Positions 1 through 7,173 of a stretch of DNA of 64,000 nucleotides are shown here, piece by piece. Both the position numbers and the translations under genes were made by a program. The DNA comes from Streptomyces sp. RB17 (GTDB lineage: Bacteria; Actinomycetota; Actinomycetes; Streptomycetales; Streptomycetaceae), in NCBI RefSeq assembly GCF_009604455.1, contig NZ_WEGL01000004.1, forward strand, positions 1 through 64,000. Direction: 5' to 3'. The notes below the pieces were generated by a model that worked only from the letters and a program-made list of their open reading frames with translations, searched no databases and was not told the origin of the DNA. Positions within the stretch are counted from its first letter, which is position 1; every line of letters begins with the position of its first letter.

Positions 1-63
1 ACCGAAGACGGGGTATCAACATATCTGGCGTTGACTTTTGGCACGCTGTTGAGTTCTCAAGGA
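1..63 (-). promoter_or_regulatory. Leader of an rRNA operon (16S gene lies just left of the window)
   Basis: Read on the minus strand this stretch carries CCTTGAGAACTCAACAGCG followed by the tract ending in GATACCCCGTCTTCGG. From memory this is the conserved Streptomyces leader between the rRNA promoters and 16S, containing antitermination/processing signals. The 16S gene itself is not in the window. Transcription therefore runs leftward off position 1. Confidence 0.85.
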
Positions 64-123
64 ACGGTCGCTTCCTTCGTACTCACCCTCTCGGGCTTTC
101 CTCCGGGCGCTTCCCTTCGGTGT

Positions 124-141
124 TTCCGACTCTATCAGATC
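124..141 (-). promoter_or_regulatory. Proximal rRNA promoter element (TAGAGT -10 repeat)
   Basis: An 18-nt sequence, GATCTGATAGAGTCGGAA on the minus strand, occurs here and again identically at 211-228. TAGAGT fits a principal-sigma -10 box, and the surrounding tract matches tandem rrn promoters of Streptomyces. No good -35 hexamer is visible, which is common for rrn promoters in this genus. Confidence 0.65.
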
Positions 142-210
142 TTCTCTCGATCCGATTTCCTCGGTGCTTTCCAGGTTTCCGCGTGTTTCTCGCGGTTTCC
201 TTTCCGGCGG

Positions 211-228
211 TTCCGACTCTATCAGATC
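211..228 (-). promoter_or_regulatory. Second rRNA promoter element (TAGAGT -10 repeat)
   Basis: Identical 18-nt copy of the element at 124-141, 87 bp further upstream with respect to leftward transcription. Two identical -10 regions at this spacing indicate tandem promoters that arose by local duplication. Both precede the antitermination leader at 1-63. Confidence 0.65.
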
Positions 229-296
229 CTTTCGGCGTCTGACTCCCAGTCAGGGGGGCTTGTCTTCCGGGCCGTTGGGCCGTTCCGACGTCTCAA

Positions 297-326
297 ACCT
301 TAGCGGATCCGCTCGGCGATTCCCAA
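297..326 (-). promoter_or_regulatory. Third rRNA promoter (TTGGGA-N18-TAAGGT)
   Basis: On the minus strand TTGGGA (326-321) is separated by 18 nt from TAAGGT (302-297). The hexamers and spacing fit a housekeeping-sigma promoter. It lies in line with the other leftward rRNA promoters, so its assignment to the same operon is an inference from position. Confidence 0.6.
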
Positions 327-472
327 TCGGGCCGCCGGGCTTCCATTCGAATTGAATTCGGGCACGCCGAAAACAACCCGTCCGGGAGATCGTGCTGCAG
401 GTGTGAGGGGTGCCGCTCGAAGCGGCTGAGGTGCTACCGAGGAACCGTTACGGCTCCGTGGCAACCCGGAGA

Positions 473-501
473 ACTTTACGGATCGCTCAGGGGCGTGTCA
501 A
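473..501 (-). promoter_or_regulatory. Distal rRNA promoter (TTGACA-N17-TAAAGT)
   Basis: On the minus strand a perfect TTGACA (501-496) is followed after 17 nt by TAAAGT (478-473), the strongest consensus promoter in the window. A second TTGACA sits 14 nt upstream (515-510) without a matching -10. It lies just past the stop of the marR gene, so it most likely opens the rRNA operon at 1-63. Confidence 0.75.
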
Positions 502-532
502 CACTCCCCTGTCAAGATCTTTTACGGCTGCC

Positions 533-1084
533 TCAGTCCAAGTCGCTGAGTCGGCCGCCGGCGTCCGGCTGGGCGTGCTCCACCCTGCGCAGGAGCCTGG
601 TCAGAACCTCGCCGAGCACCGCGCGCTCGGTCGGCGTGAGGTCCTGGAGCAGGTCCTCCTCGAAGACGGTCGCCAGGCGCATCGCCTCCAGCCACTTCTC
701 ACGACCCTCGGGGGTCAGCTCGACGATCACCCGGACTCGGTTGGACTCGTCGCGCTCCCGGGTGACGAGTCCTTCGGCGACCATGCGGTCGATCCGGTGG
801 GTCATCGCGGCCGGCGTGAGGCCGAGCCGCTTGGCGAGGTCGCTGGGGCCCATGCGATAGGGGGCACCGGAGAGAACCAGCGCTTTGAGCACCTCCCACT
901 CGGCGTTGCTGATGCCGAGGCCTGAGGTCTGGCGGCCGTAGGCGACGTTCATGCGGCGGTTGAGCCGGGACAGCGCCGACACGATCTTCTCTACCTGTGG
1001 ATCCAGGTCCTGGAACTCGCGCTGGTAGGCGGCGATCTGCTCTTCGAGCGTCGGCTCTGTGACGTCGGGGGCGGTGTCGGCCAT
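533..1084 (-). CDS. MarR-family transcriptional regulator
   Basis: Predicted 183-residue winged-helix regulator. The segment with DLAKRLGLTPAAMTHRIDRM (around residues 80-100) is the recognition helix region, and the wing follows (RERDESNRVR then LTPEG), as in MarR proteins. An upstream in-frame ATG at 1129 would add 15 residues, but translation from 1084 gives the usual MarR N-terminus. The gene is divergent from an MFS exporter gene beginning 110 bp away, with palindromic operators between them, the usual layout for autorepression and control of the exporter. The inducing ligand cannot be read from the sequence. Confidence 0.85.
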   Translation of the reverse strand: MADTAPDVTEPTLEEQIAAYQREFQDLDPQVEKIVSALSRLNRRMNVAYGRQTSGLGISNAEWEVLKALVLSGAPYRMGPSDLAKRLGLTPAAMTHRIDRMVAEGLVTRERDESNRVRVIVELTPEGREKWLEAMRLATVFEEDLLQDLTPTERAVLGEVLTRLLRRVEHAQPDAGGRLSDLD

Positions 1085-1114
1085 GGCCGCAGTATCGCAC
1101 GCAGGCGCTTTGCG

Positions 1115-1169
1115 TTGAAGTCCTTCCATGTGTAGTCTTTAGCTTCGAACTTTAGCTTTGAAGTCTTCA
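1115..1169. promoter_or_regulatory. Probable MarR operators between marR and the MFS gene
   Basis: The divergent intergenic region holds a perfect palindrome TGAAGTCTTCA (1159-1169), a related TTGAAGTCCTTC (1115-1126) and a direct repeat TTTAGCTTCGAA / TTTAGCTTTGAA (1138-1149, 1151-1162). MarR dimers bind short palindromes of this kind. Assignment to the adjacent marR is by proximity. Confidence 0.6.
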
Positions 1170-1194
1170 GGTCTAACTAGTGAGAGAGGTGAAC

Positions 1195-2478
1195 GTGACC
1201 AGGGCGATGGGCGCAGCGATGCGCCGGATCCACGTGGGCAACGCACTCAGCGCGTTCGGGCTCGGCTTCACCGTCCCGTACCTGTACGTCTATGTGGCGC
1301 AGGTGAGGGGCCTGGGAGCCATGACGGCGGGACTCGTGCTCGCCGTCTTCGCCGTGGCCGCGCTGATCGTGCTGCCGTTCGCCGGCAGGGCGATCGTGCG
1401 GCGCGGCCCGCTGCCGGTCCTGCTCGCCGCCCTGGTCATGGCCGCTGTCGGTGCGCTGAGCCTGGGGCTGGCGGGCAGTGCCGCCGCCGTACTGCTGTCG
1501 GCCGCGGCGCTCGGTGCCGGGCAGGCCGTGATGCAGCCCGCGCTGGCGACGATGATCGTGGACTGCTCCACGGCCGACACGCGGTCGCGTGCGTTCGCGA
1601 TGCAGTTCTTCCTGCAGAACCTTGGGCTCGGTACAGGGGGCCTCATCGGCGGTCACCTCGTGGACACCACGCGCGTGTCGTCGTTCACCCTGCTGTTCGC
1701 GATCGAGGCGGCGATGTTCCTGCTGCTGGTCGCGGTGATGGCGACCGTGCGGATGCCGCACTCGCCACGGATCGAGGACGCCCCGGCCCAGTCGGCGAAG
1801 GCCGGCTGGAAGCGGCTGCTCGGGAACCGGGCGATGGTGCAGCTGTGCGTGCTGGGCTTCGTGCTGTTCTTCGCCTGTTATGGCCAGTTCGAGTCCGGGC
1901 TGAGCGCGTACGGCGTCGAGGCCGCCGGGATATCCACCTCCGCGTTGGGGACGGCCCTGGCCGCGAACACGCTGATGATCGTGGTCGCCCAGTTCGCGGT
2001 GCTGAAGTTCGTGGAGCGCCGGCGGCGGTCCCGGGTCATCGCCGGTGTCGGTCTGATCTGGGCCGTGGCCTGGCTGACCGCCGGGTATGCGGGGCTGGGG
2101 CACGGCAGCCGGGAAATGGCGACGGCCGCGTTCGTGTCGACGTACGCACTGTTCGGGTTGGGCGAGGCGATGCTGTCGCCGACGGTTGCTCCGCTGGTCG
2201 CCGACCTTGCTCCCGAGGGGCTGGCCGGGCAGTACAACTCTGCGTTCGCGCTGGTCAAGCAGTTGGCGTTGGCCGTCGGCCCGGCGGTGGGGGGGCCTCT
2301 GGGTGCCGAGTTGCACGGGCTGTACGTCGCGACCTTCCTGGTGTTCTCGTTGGGGATCAGCGTGCTGGCGCTGCGGCTGGGTAAGCGGCTCACCCCAGTG
2401 CAGGACCGGCCTTGGCTGGCGCGCGGGACCCGGGTGGTCGCCCGCGGTGGGGCGCCGGCGGAGTCCCTGGCCGCGTAG
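1195..2478 (+). CDS. MFS transporter (drug-efflux type)
   Basis: Predicted 427-residue inner-membrane protein with about 12 hydrophobic segments. The loop FAGRAIVRRGPLPV lies between the second and third membrane segments, as expected for the MFS signature loop. The GTG start at 1195 is preferred over an in-frame GTG at 1180 because GAGAGG (1184-1189) is placed 5 nt upstream. It is divergent from a MarR gene, so MarR-controlled export of a small toxic compound is likely. The substrate cannot be told. The GC content and codon use look native. Confidence 0.85.
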   Translation: MTRAMGAAMRRIHVGNALSAFGLGFTVPYLYVYVAQVRGLGAMTAGLVLAVFAVAALIVLPFAGRAIVRRGPLPVLLAALVMAAVGALSLGLAGSAAAVLLSAAALGAGQAVMQPALATMIVDCSTADTRSRAFAMQFFLQNLGLGTGGLIGGHLVDTTRVSSFTLLFAIEAAMFLLLVAVMATVRMPHSPRIEDAPAQSAKAGWKRLLGNRAMVQLCVLGFVLFFACYGQFESGLSAYGVEAAGISTSALGTALAANTLMIVVAQFAVLKFVERRRRSRVIAGVGLIWAVAWLTAGYAGLGHGSREMATAAFVSTYALFGLGEAMLSPTVAPLVADLAPEGLAGQYNSAFALVKQLALAVGPAVGGPLGAELHGLYVATFLVFSLGISVLALRLGKRLTPVQDRPWLARGTRVVARGGAPAESLAA

Positions 2479-2530
2479 TCGTGCGGCGCCCGGTGCGGGT
2501 GCTGGCCGGGGGTTGGGCCGCTTTCCGGCG

Positions 2531-2585
2531 CTGGCAGGGTGCCGGGAACTGCGCGAGCAACCCACCGCGCACCCGCACCCGGCAA
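2531..2585 (+). repeat. Dispersed Streptomyces intergenic repeat, copy 1
   Basis: The string GCCGGGAACTGCGCGAGC followed by a C-rich arm ending CACCCGGCAAC belongs to the GC-rich hairpin-forming element often found downstream of Streptomyces genes. Related copies are at 6941-7014 (opposite orientation) and 13213-13262. Here it separates two convergent genes and may act as a terminator. Confidence 0.5.
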
Positions 2586-2607
2586 CGGCGAGCCGCCCCC
2601 GCGGCGC

Positions 2608-4254
2608 CTAGCTCTTCGGCAGGACGAACTCGCACCACACCGCCTTGCCGCCGCCAGGCGTGCGGCGGCAGCCCCAGTGGGAGGCGATGGTCGCCACGAT
2701 GGCGATGCCCCGGCCCGACTCGTCCCCTGGTTCCGCGCGGCGGCGGCGCGGGAGGTGGTCGTCGCCGTCCGTCACCTCGACGATCAGGCGGCGGTCGGTG
2801 CGGCGGAGCCGCAGGCGCATGGGCGGGGTGCCGTGCTGGAGGGAGTTGGCGACCAGCTCGCTCGCGGCGAGGACACCGAGGTCGTGCAGCTCGGCCGGGA
2901 AGCGCCAGCTCGTCAGCACGCCGGAGGCGAACGCTCGGGCGCGCGGGGCCGCCTCCACGCCCCCGAGGAGTTCCAGGGCCGCGTTGCGGAAGAGGTCGCC
3001 GTCGGGGCCCGTACGGGCGGGGTGCTGAAGGACGAGGACGGCCACGTCGTCGTCGTGGTCGGCGGTGACGCCGGCCGAGCGGACCAGGCGGTCGCAGACG
3101 ACCTGCGGGCTGCCCGTGGCGCCGGCGAGGGCGCCCTCGAGGGCCGCGATGCCCTCGTCCAGGTCCTCGTCGCGGCGTTCGACCAGGCCGTCCGTGTAGA
3201 GGACGGCCGTGGAGCCCGGGCCGAGGGCGATGGAGCCGGAGGAGTGGATCCAGCCACCGGTGCCGAGCGGCGGGCCGGTGGGCTCTTCGGCGCGGGAGAC
3301 CGTGCCGTTCTCGTCGCGGACCAGGATCGGAAGGTGGCCTGCCGAGGCGTAGACCAGCCTGCCCTCGTTCGGGTCGTGGACGGCGTAGACGCAGGTGGCG
3401 ATCTGGTTGGCGTCGATCTCGGTGGCCAGGCCGTCCAGCAGCTGGAGCACCTCGTGCGGGGGGAGGTCCAGGCGGGCGTAGGCGCGGACGGCCGTACGCA
3501 GTTGGCCCATGACCGCCGCCGCTCGCACGCCCCGGCCCATGACGTCGCCGATCACCAGGGCCGTGCGGCCGCCGCCGAGGGTGATCACGTCGTACCAGTC
3601 GCCGCCGACCGCGGCCTCCGTGCCGCCGGGCTGGTAGGTGGCGGCGATGCGCAGGTCGTCGGGCTGTTCCAGTTCCTGCGGGAGCAGGGAGCGCTGGAGG
3701 GTCACCGCCGTCTCGCGCTGGCGGCGCTCGCTGGCGCGCAGCCGTTCCGCCGCCTCGGCGTGGTCGGTGACGTCGGTGGCGAAGACGAGCACGCCGCCGT
3801 CGCGGTCGCCGTCCTCGTCGACCGGGGTGCAGGTGAAGGTGTACGAGCGGCCGTCCACGGCCTTGCGGGACTTCAGGGTGCGGGGCTTGCCGCTGCGCAG
3901 CACCTGGTCGAGGAGCGGGAGCAGGCCCAGTTCGGCCAGTTCCGGGAGCGCTTCGCGCGCGGGCGCGCCCGCCGGTCGTACGCCGAAGGCCGCCGCGTAG
4001 GCGTCGTTGACGTAGGCGATGCGGTGGTCGGGGCCGTGCACCAGGGCGACCAGGGCCGGGACGCGATCGAGGACGTCGCGCGCGGGCAGTTCGTCGACGG
4101 CGGGCACCGGGGCTGTGCCGTCGGCCGGCTGTCCGGCGCGGGCCGCGGGCACGCAGCCTTCCCCCCGCCGGTCCGGGGAGACCGGGGTCTCGGTCCGCGC
4201 GGCGGCGCGGCGCTGCGTTCCGGGGAGCCGGGCGCTCCAGCGCGTGAAGTTCAC
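2608..4254 (-). CDS. PAS-SpoIIE/PP2C phosphatase with C-terminal ATPase domain
   Basis: Predicted 548-residue signalling protein. A PAS domain (about 60-175, VPALVALVHGPDHRIAYVND) is followed by a coiled linker, an RsbU/SpoIIE-type PP2C domain (about 205-415, with GGDWYDV and GDVMGRG metal-binding motifs and the late DDDVAVLVL) and an RsbW-like HATPase (about 430-548, ELVANSLQHG and GRGIAIV). This architecture is abundant in Streptomyces and links sensory input to partner-switching control of sigma factors. GTG 4254 is chosen: the extra 30 residues from ATG 4344 would use a TTA and other rare codons. No STAS partner gene is adjacent. Confidence 0.85.
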   Translation of the reverse strand: MNFTRWSARLPGTQRRAAARTETPVSPDRRGEGCVPAARAGQPADGTAPVPAVDELPARDVLDRVPALVALVHGPDHRIAYVNDAYAAAFGVRPAGAPAREALPELAELGLLPLLDQVLRSGKPRTLKSRKAVDGRSYTFTCTPVDEDGDRDGGVLVFATDVTDHAEAAERLRASERRQRETAVTLQRSLLPQELEQPDDLRIAATYQPGGTEAAVGGDWYDVITLGGGRTALVIGDVMGRGVRAAAVMGQLRTAVRAYARLDLPPHEVLQLLDGLATEIDANQIATCVYAVHDPNEGRLVYASAGHLPILVRDENGTVSRAEEPTGPPLGTGGWIHSSGSIALGPGSTAVLYTDGLVERRDEDLDEGIAALEGALAGATGSPQVVCDRLVRSAGVTADHDDDVAVLVLQHPARTGPDGDLFRNAALELLGGVEAAPRARAFASGVLTSWRFPAELHDLGVLAASELVANSLQHGTPPMRLRLRRTDRRLIVEVTDGDDHLPRRRRAEPGDESGRGIAIVATIASHWGCRRTPGGGKAVWCEFVLPKS

Positions 4255-4385
4255 TTGGGAAGAAGCCTCGTGGGTGCTTAAGGGCGGGCGGGTGGCCCGT
4301 CCGAGGACATGGGGCAGTCTGGCAGGGGCGAGCCGCGGCGACATCCGTCAGACGCCTGGGCGGGCCGGGGAGTTCCTGGGTCCGG

Positions 4386-5765
4386 TCAGGACGACCCCTT
4401 CGGGTCGCCCGAGGGGCTGTGAGGAGGCTTTCCACCGGCAGCGAGTTCGAACTCCGCTCGCGGATGTTCGAGCGAACCGAGCGAGACGATCTCCCTCTTG
4501 AAGAGCCCGGCGAGGGTCCATTCCGCCAGGACACGGGCTTTTCGGTTGAAGGTGGGCACCCTGCTGAGGTGGTAGACGCGGTGCATGAACCAGGCAGGGT
4601 AGCCCTTCAGCTTGCGCCCGTAGACCTGGGCGACGCCCTTGTGCAGGCCGAGGGAGGCGACCGAGCCGGCGTACCTGTGGGCGTACGTCTCCAGGGGCTC
4701 GCCGCGCAGTGCGTGGGCGATGTTGTCGCCGAGGGTCCTGGCCTGGCGGACGGCGTGCTGGGCGTTGGGGGCGGTCTCGGTGCCGGGTTCGGCGGCGGTG
4801 ACGTCGGGTACGGCTGCCGCGTCTCCGGCCGCCCAGGCGTGTTCCGTGCCGTCGACGGTGAGCTGGGCGGTGCATTTCAGCCGGCCGCGCCCGGTGAGCG
4901 GCAGGTCGGTGGCGGCGAGCAGGGGGCTCGGCTTGACGCCGGCCGTCCACACGACCGTACGGGTCGGGAAGCGCTGGCCGTCGCTGAGGACGGCGACGCG
5001 GTCGGCGCAGGAGTCCAGGCGGGTTTCGAGGAGCACCTGGATGTTGCGGCGGCGCAGCTGGGTGACGGTGTAGCGGCCCATTTCCTCGCCGACCTCGGGG
5101 AGGATGCGGTCGGAGGCCTCCACGAGGATCCACCGCATGTCCTCGGGGCGGACGTTGTGGTAGTAGCGCGCTGCGTAGCGGGCCATGTCCTCCAGCTCGG
5201 CGAGCGCCTCCACGCCCGCGTAGCCGCCGCCGACGAAGACGAAGGTGAGGGCGGCGTCGCGGATCGCGGGGTCGCGGGTGGAGGAGGCGATGTCCATCTG
5301 CTCGATGACGTGGTTGCGCAGTCCGATGGCCTCTTCGACGGTCTTGAAGCCGATGCCGTACTCGGCGAGGCCGGGGATGGGCAGCGTGCGGGAGATGGAG
5401 CCGGGGGCCAGCACGAGCTCGTCGTAATCGAGGAGTTCGGCCGGTTTTCCCTCCTCGGCGGTGGCGAGCGTGCGGACCGCGGCGGTGCGCACCGCGTGGT
5501 CGATGGAGGTGACCTCGCCGACGACGACATGGCAGTGGTCCAGGACCCGGCGCAGCGGTACGACGACATGGCGGGGCGAGATCGAACCGGCGGCCGCTTC
5601 GGGAAGGAACGGCTGGTACGTCATATAGGGGTCCGGAGTGACGACGGTGATGTCGACGTCACCCCGCCTGAGCTCGCCCTTCAGCTTCCGCTGCAGACGC
5701 AGTGCCGTGTACATCCCGACGTAGCCGCCGCCGACAACCAGAATGCGCGCACGTTCCTTCACCAT
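4386..5765 (-). CDS. ndh: Type II NADH dehydrogenase-like flavoprotein
   Basis: Predicted 459-residue FAD/NAD(P)H oxidoreductase of the non-proton-pumping NDH-2 family, which passes electrons from NADH to the quinone pool at the membrane. The FAD-binding ILVVGGGYVGMYTALRL is at the N-terminus, the second Rossmann motif VFVGGGYAGVEALAEL is near residue 170, and AAGDAAAVPD marks the late FAD motif. The C-terminal region has the amphipathic stretch expected for membrane attachment. ATG 5765 gives the canonical N-terminus; upstream in-frame codons add an unrelated 28 residues. It is divergent from an atrA-like gene, a conserved Streptomyces neighbourhood. Confidence 0.85.
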   Translation of the reverse strand: MVKERARILVVGGGYVGMYTALRLQRKLKGELRRGDVDITVVTPDPYMTYQPFLPEAAAGSISPRHVVVPLRRVLDHCHVVVGEVTSIDHAVRTAAVRTLATAEEGKPAELLDYDELVLAPGSISRTLPIPGLAEYGIGFKTVEEAIGLRNHVIEQMDIASSTRDPAIRDAALTFVFVGGGYAGVEALAELEDMARYAARYYHNVRPEDMRWILVEASDRILPEVGEEMGRYTVTQLRRRNIQVLLETRLDSCADRVAVLSDGQRFPTRTVVWTAGVKPSPLLAATDLPLTGRGRLKCTAQLTVDGTEHAWAAGDAAAVPDVTAAEPGTETAPNAQHAVRQARTLGDNIAHALRGEPLETYAHRYAGSVASLGLHKGVAQVYGRKLKGYPAWFMHRVYHLSRVPTFNRKARVLAEWTLAGLFKREIVSLGSLEHPRAEFELAAGGKPPHSPSGDPKGSS

Positions 5766-6141
5766 CCCATGACGCACCCGGCGCTGGTGTTTGTCCACAG
5801 CCCCGGCAATTTGTGTGACCGGCGGCCGGGTGTGAGCGGGACCGGGCACGGTGTCGGGGCGGGACGAAAGGGGGCAGGTCAGCGCGGTCGGGCCAGGGGC
5901 CGTGAAAGTGAGGAAACGGGACGTACGAGACCCGTACTCCGATCGGGGGGCGCACTGTGCGGAACCTGCCCCTTCTGAATTGACTCCCTCTCAACTATGT
6001 TCGTGTGTCAACGGGGTGTAGGGAATGTGGTCGAACCAGTGCCGCGACAGGCGGAACCGGTCGAGAACGGCATCAGTTCCACGCACTTCGGATCACAGGC
6101 GGGGAGTCTCCGGGGGGAGACGTCATTACCGGGGGAAACAC
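5766..6141. other. Divergent ndh/atrA control region, no gene
   Basis: This 376-bp region separates ndh and the atrA-like gene and is less GC-rich around 5960-6040. A TTGACT at 5975 and a TTGACA on the minus strand near 6015-6020 are possible -35 boxes, but I could not pair either with a convincing -10. No open frame here looks coding. Confidence 0.4.
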
Positions 6142-6912
6142 ATGCATGTTCAGGACACGCATTGGTCATCTGCAGCCGCCGTCGCACCGGGTGGCGGGAC
6201 GATGAGCGCGGCGATGGGCAACGGACGCGCGGACGCAGCGCGTACGGCCCCGCTGCGGGTGGACGCACAGCGCAACCTGGAGCACGTGCTGCGTGCGGCG
6301 CGTGAGGTCTTCGGCGAGCTGGGGTACGGCGCGCCGATGGAGGACGTGGCCCGGCGGGCCCGGGTGGGTGTCGGCACGGTGTACCGGCGCTTTCCCAGCA
6401 AGGACGTGCTGGTCCGGCGGATAGCCGAGGAGGAGACCGCACGGCTGACCGAGCAGGCGCGGGCCGCGCTCGGGCAGGAGGACGAGCCGTGGTCGGCGCT
6501 GTCCCGGTTCCTGCGGACGTCCGTGGCGTCGGGGGCGGGGCGGCTGCTGCCGCCGCAGGTCCTGCGCGTCGGCTCCGCCGGTTCGGCCGAGTCGGGTGGT
6601 TCCGTGGGCTCGGCCGAAGAGGCTCGGGTGCCGCAGCAGCGGGTGCAGCCGGCGAGCGGGGAGCTTCGGCTGGTGCCCGGGGAGTCCGCGGCCTCGGAGG
6701 ACAGCGGGGTCGGGGCGCTGCTCGATGTGGTCGGGCAGCTGGTGGAGCGGGCTCGGACGGCCGGTGAGCTGAGGGCGGACGTGTCCGTGGGGGACGTACT
6801 GCTGGTGATCGCCACGGCGGCACCGTCCCTGCCGGATGCTGCGCAGCAGGCGGCGGCGTCGGCGCGGTTGCTGGACATTCTGCTGGAGGGGCTGCGGTCG
6901 CGTCCCGCGTAG
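6142..6912 (+). CDS. atrA: TetR-family regulator, AtrA-like
   Basis: Predicted 256-residue DNA-binding protein. The N-terminal helix-turn-helix (about 45-75, MEDVARRARVGVGTVYRRFPSK) is typical of TetR, and the C-terminal half is a ligand-binding domain interrupted by a low-complexity Gly/Ser/Glu stretch. The sequence and its divergence from ndh match AtrA (SCO4118) of S. coelicolor, which activates actII-ORF4 and other antibiotic and sugar-uptake genes. ATG 6142 is chosen because GGGGGA lies 5 nt upstream. The final stretch (LPDAAQQAAASARLLDILLE) is highly conserved in AtrA proteins as I recall them. Orthology is an inference from memory and synteny. Confidence 0.8.
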   Translation: MHVQDTHWSSAAAVAPGGGTMSAAMGNGRADAARTAPLRVDAQRNLEHVLRAAREVFGELGYGAPMEDVARRARVGVGTVYRRFPSKDVLVRRIAEEETARLTEQARAALGQEDEPWSALSRFLRTSVASGAGRLLPPQVLRVGSAGSAESGGSVGSAEEARVPQQRVQPASGELRLVPGESAASEDSGVGALLDVVGQLVERARTAGELRADVSVGDVLLVIATAAPSLPDAAQQAAASARLLDILLEGLRSRPA

Positions 6913-6940
6913 GCGGGGATGGGTGGACCCGTAGTCGTCG

Positions 6941-7014
6941 GGCTGCGGGTCCGTCGTGGCTTGTCGTGGCCACGCGGCGGAGCCCCATGTCTGACACAGC
7001 CCCGCGCCCCTGGG
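6941..7014 (-). repeat. Dispersed Streptomyces intergenic repeat, copy 2
   Basis: On the minus strand this reads AGGGGCGCGGGGCTGTGTC and continues to a GCCACGACGGACCCGCAG arm, the common Streptomyces intergenic hairpin element. It follows atrA and may terminate it. The rest of the 261-bp gap to the next gene shows nothing I can assign. Confidence 0.5.
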
Positions 7015-7173
7015 AGAGTGCGGCTCACTCGTTCGGGTGATGGCCGTACCTCTGTACCGACAGCGGCCCTCGGATGAGTGGATGCCGTGAACATGGGGGC
7101 CTTGGCCAAAAGGCAATGTGGCACCCTGAGCCGGTGACGGGTTGGGCTGGGGCGGTGTCGGGGGCTTTCCGCG

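Noticed and set aside
4255..4344. Longer N-terminus for the PAS-SpoIIE phosphatase from ATG 4344
   Set aside because: The extra codons include TTA, AGA and TCT and read like non-coding DNA; no ribosome-binding site is present.
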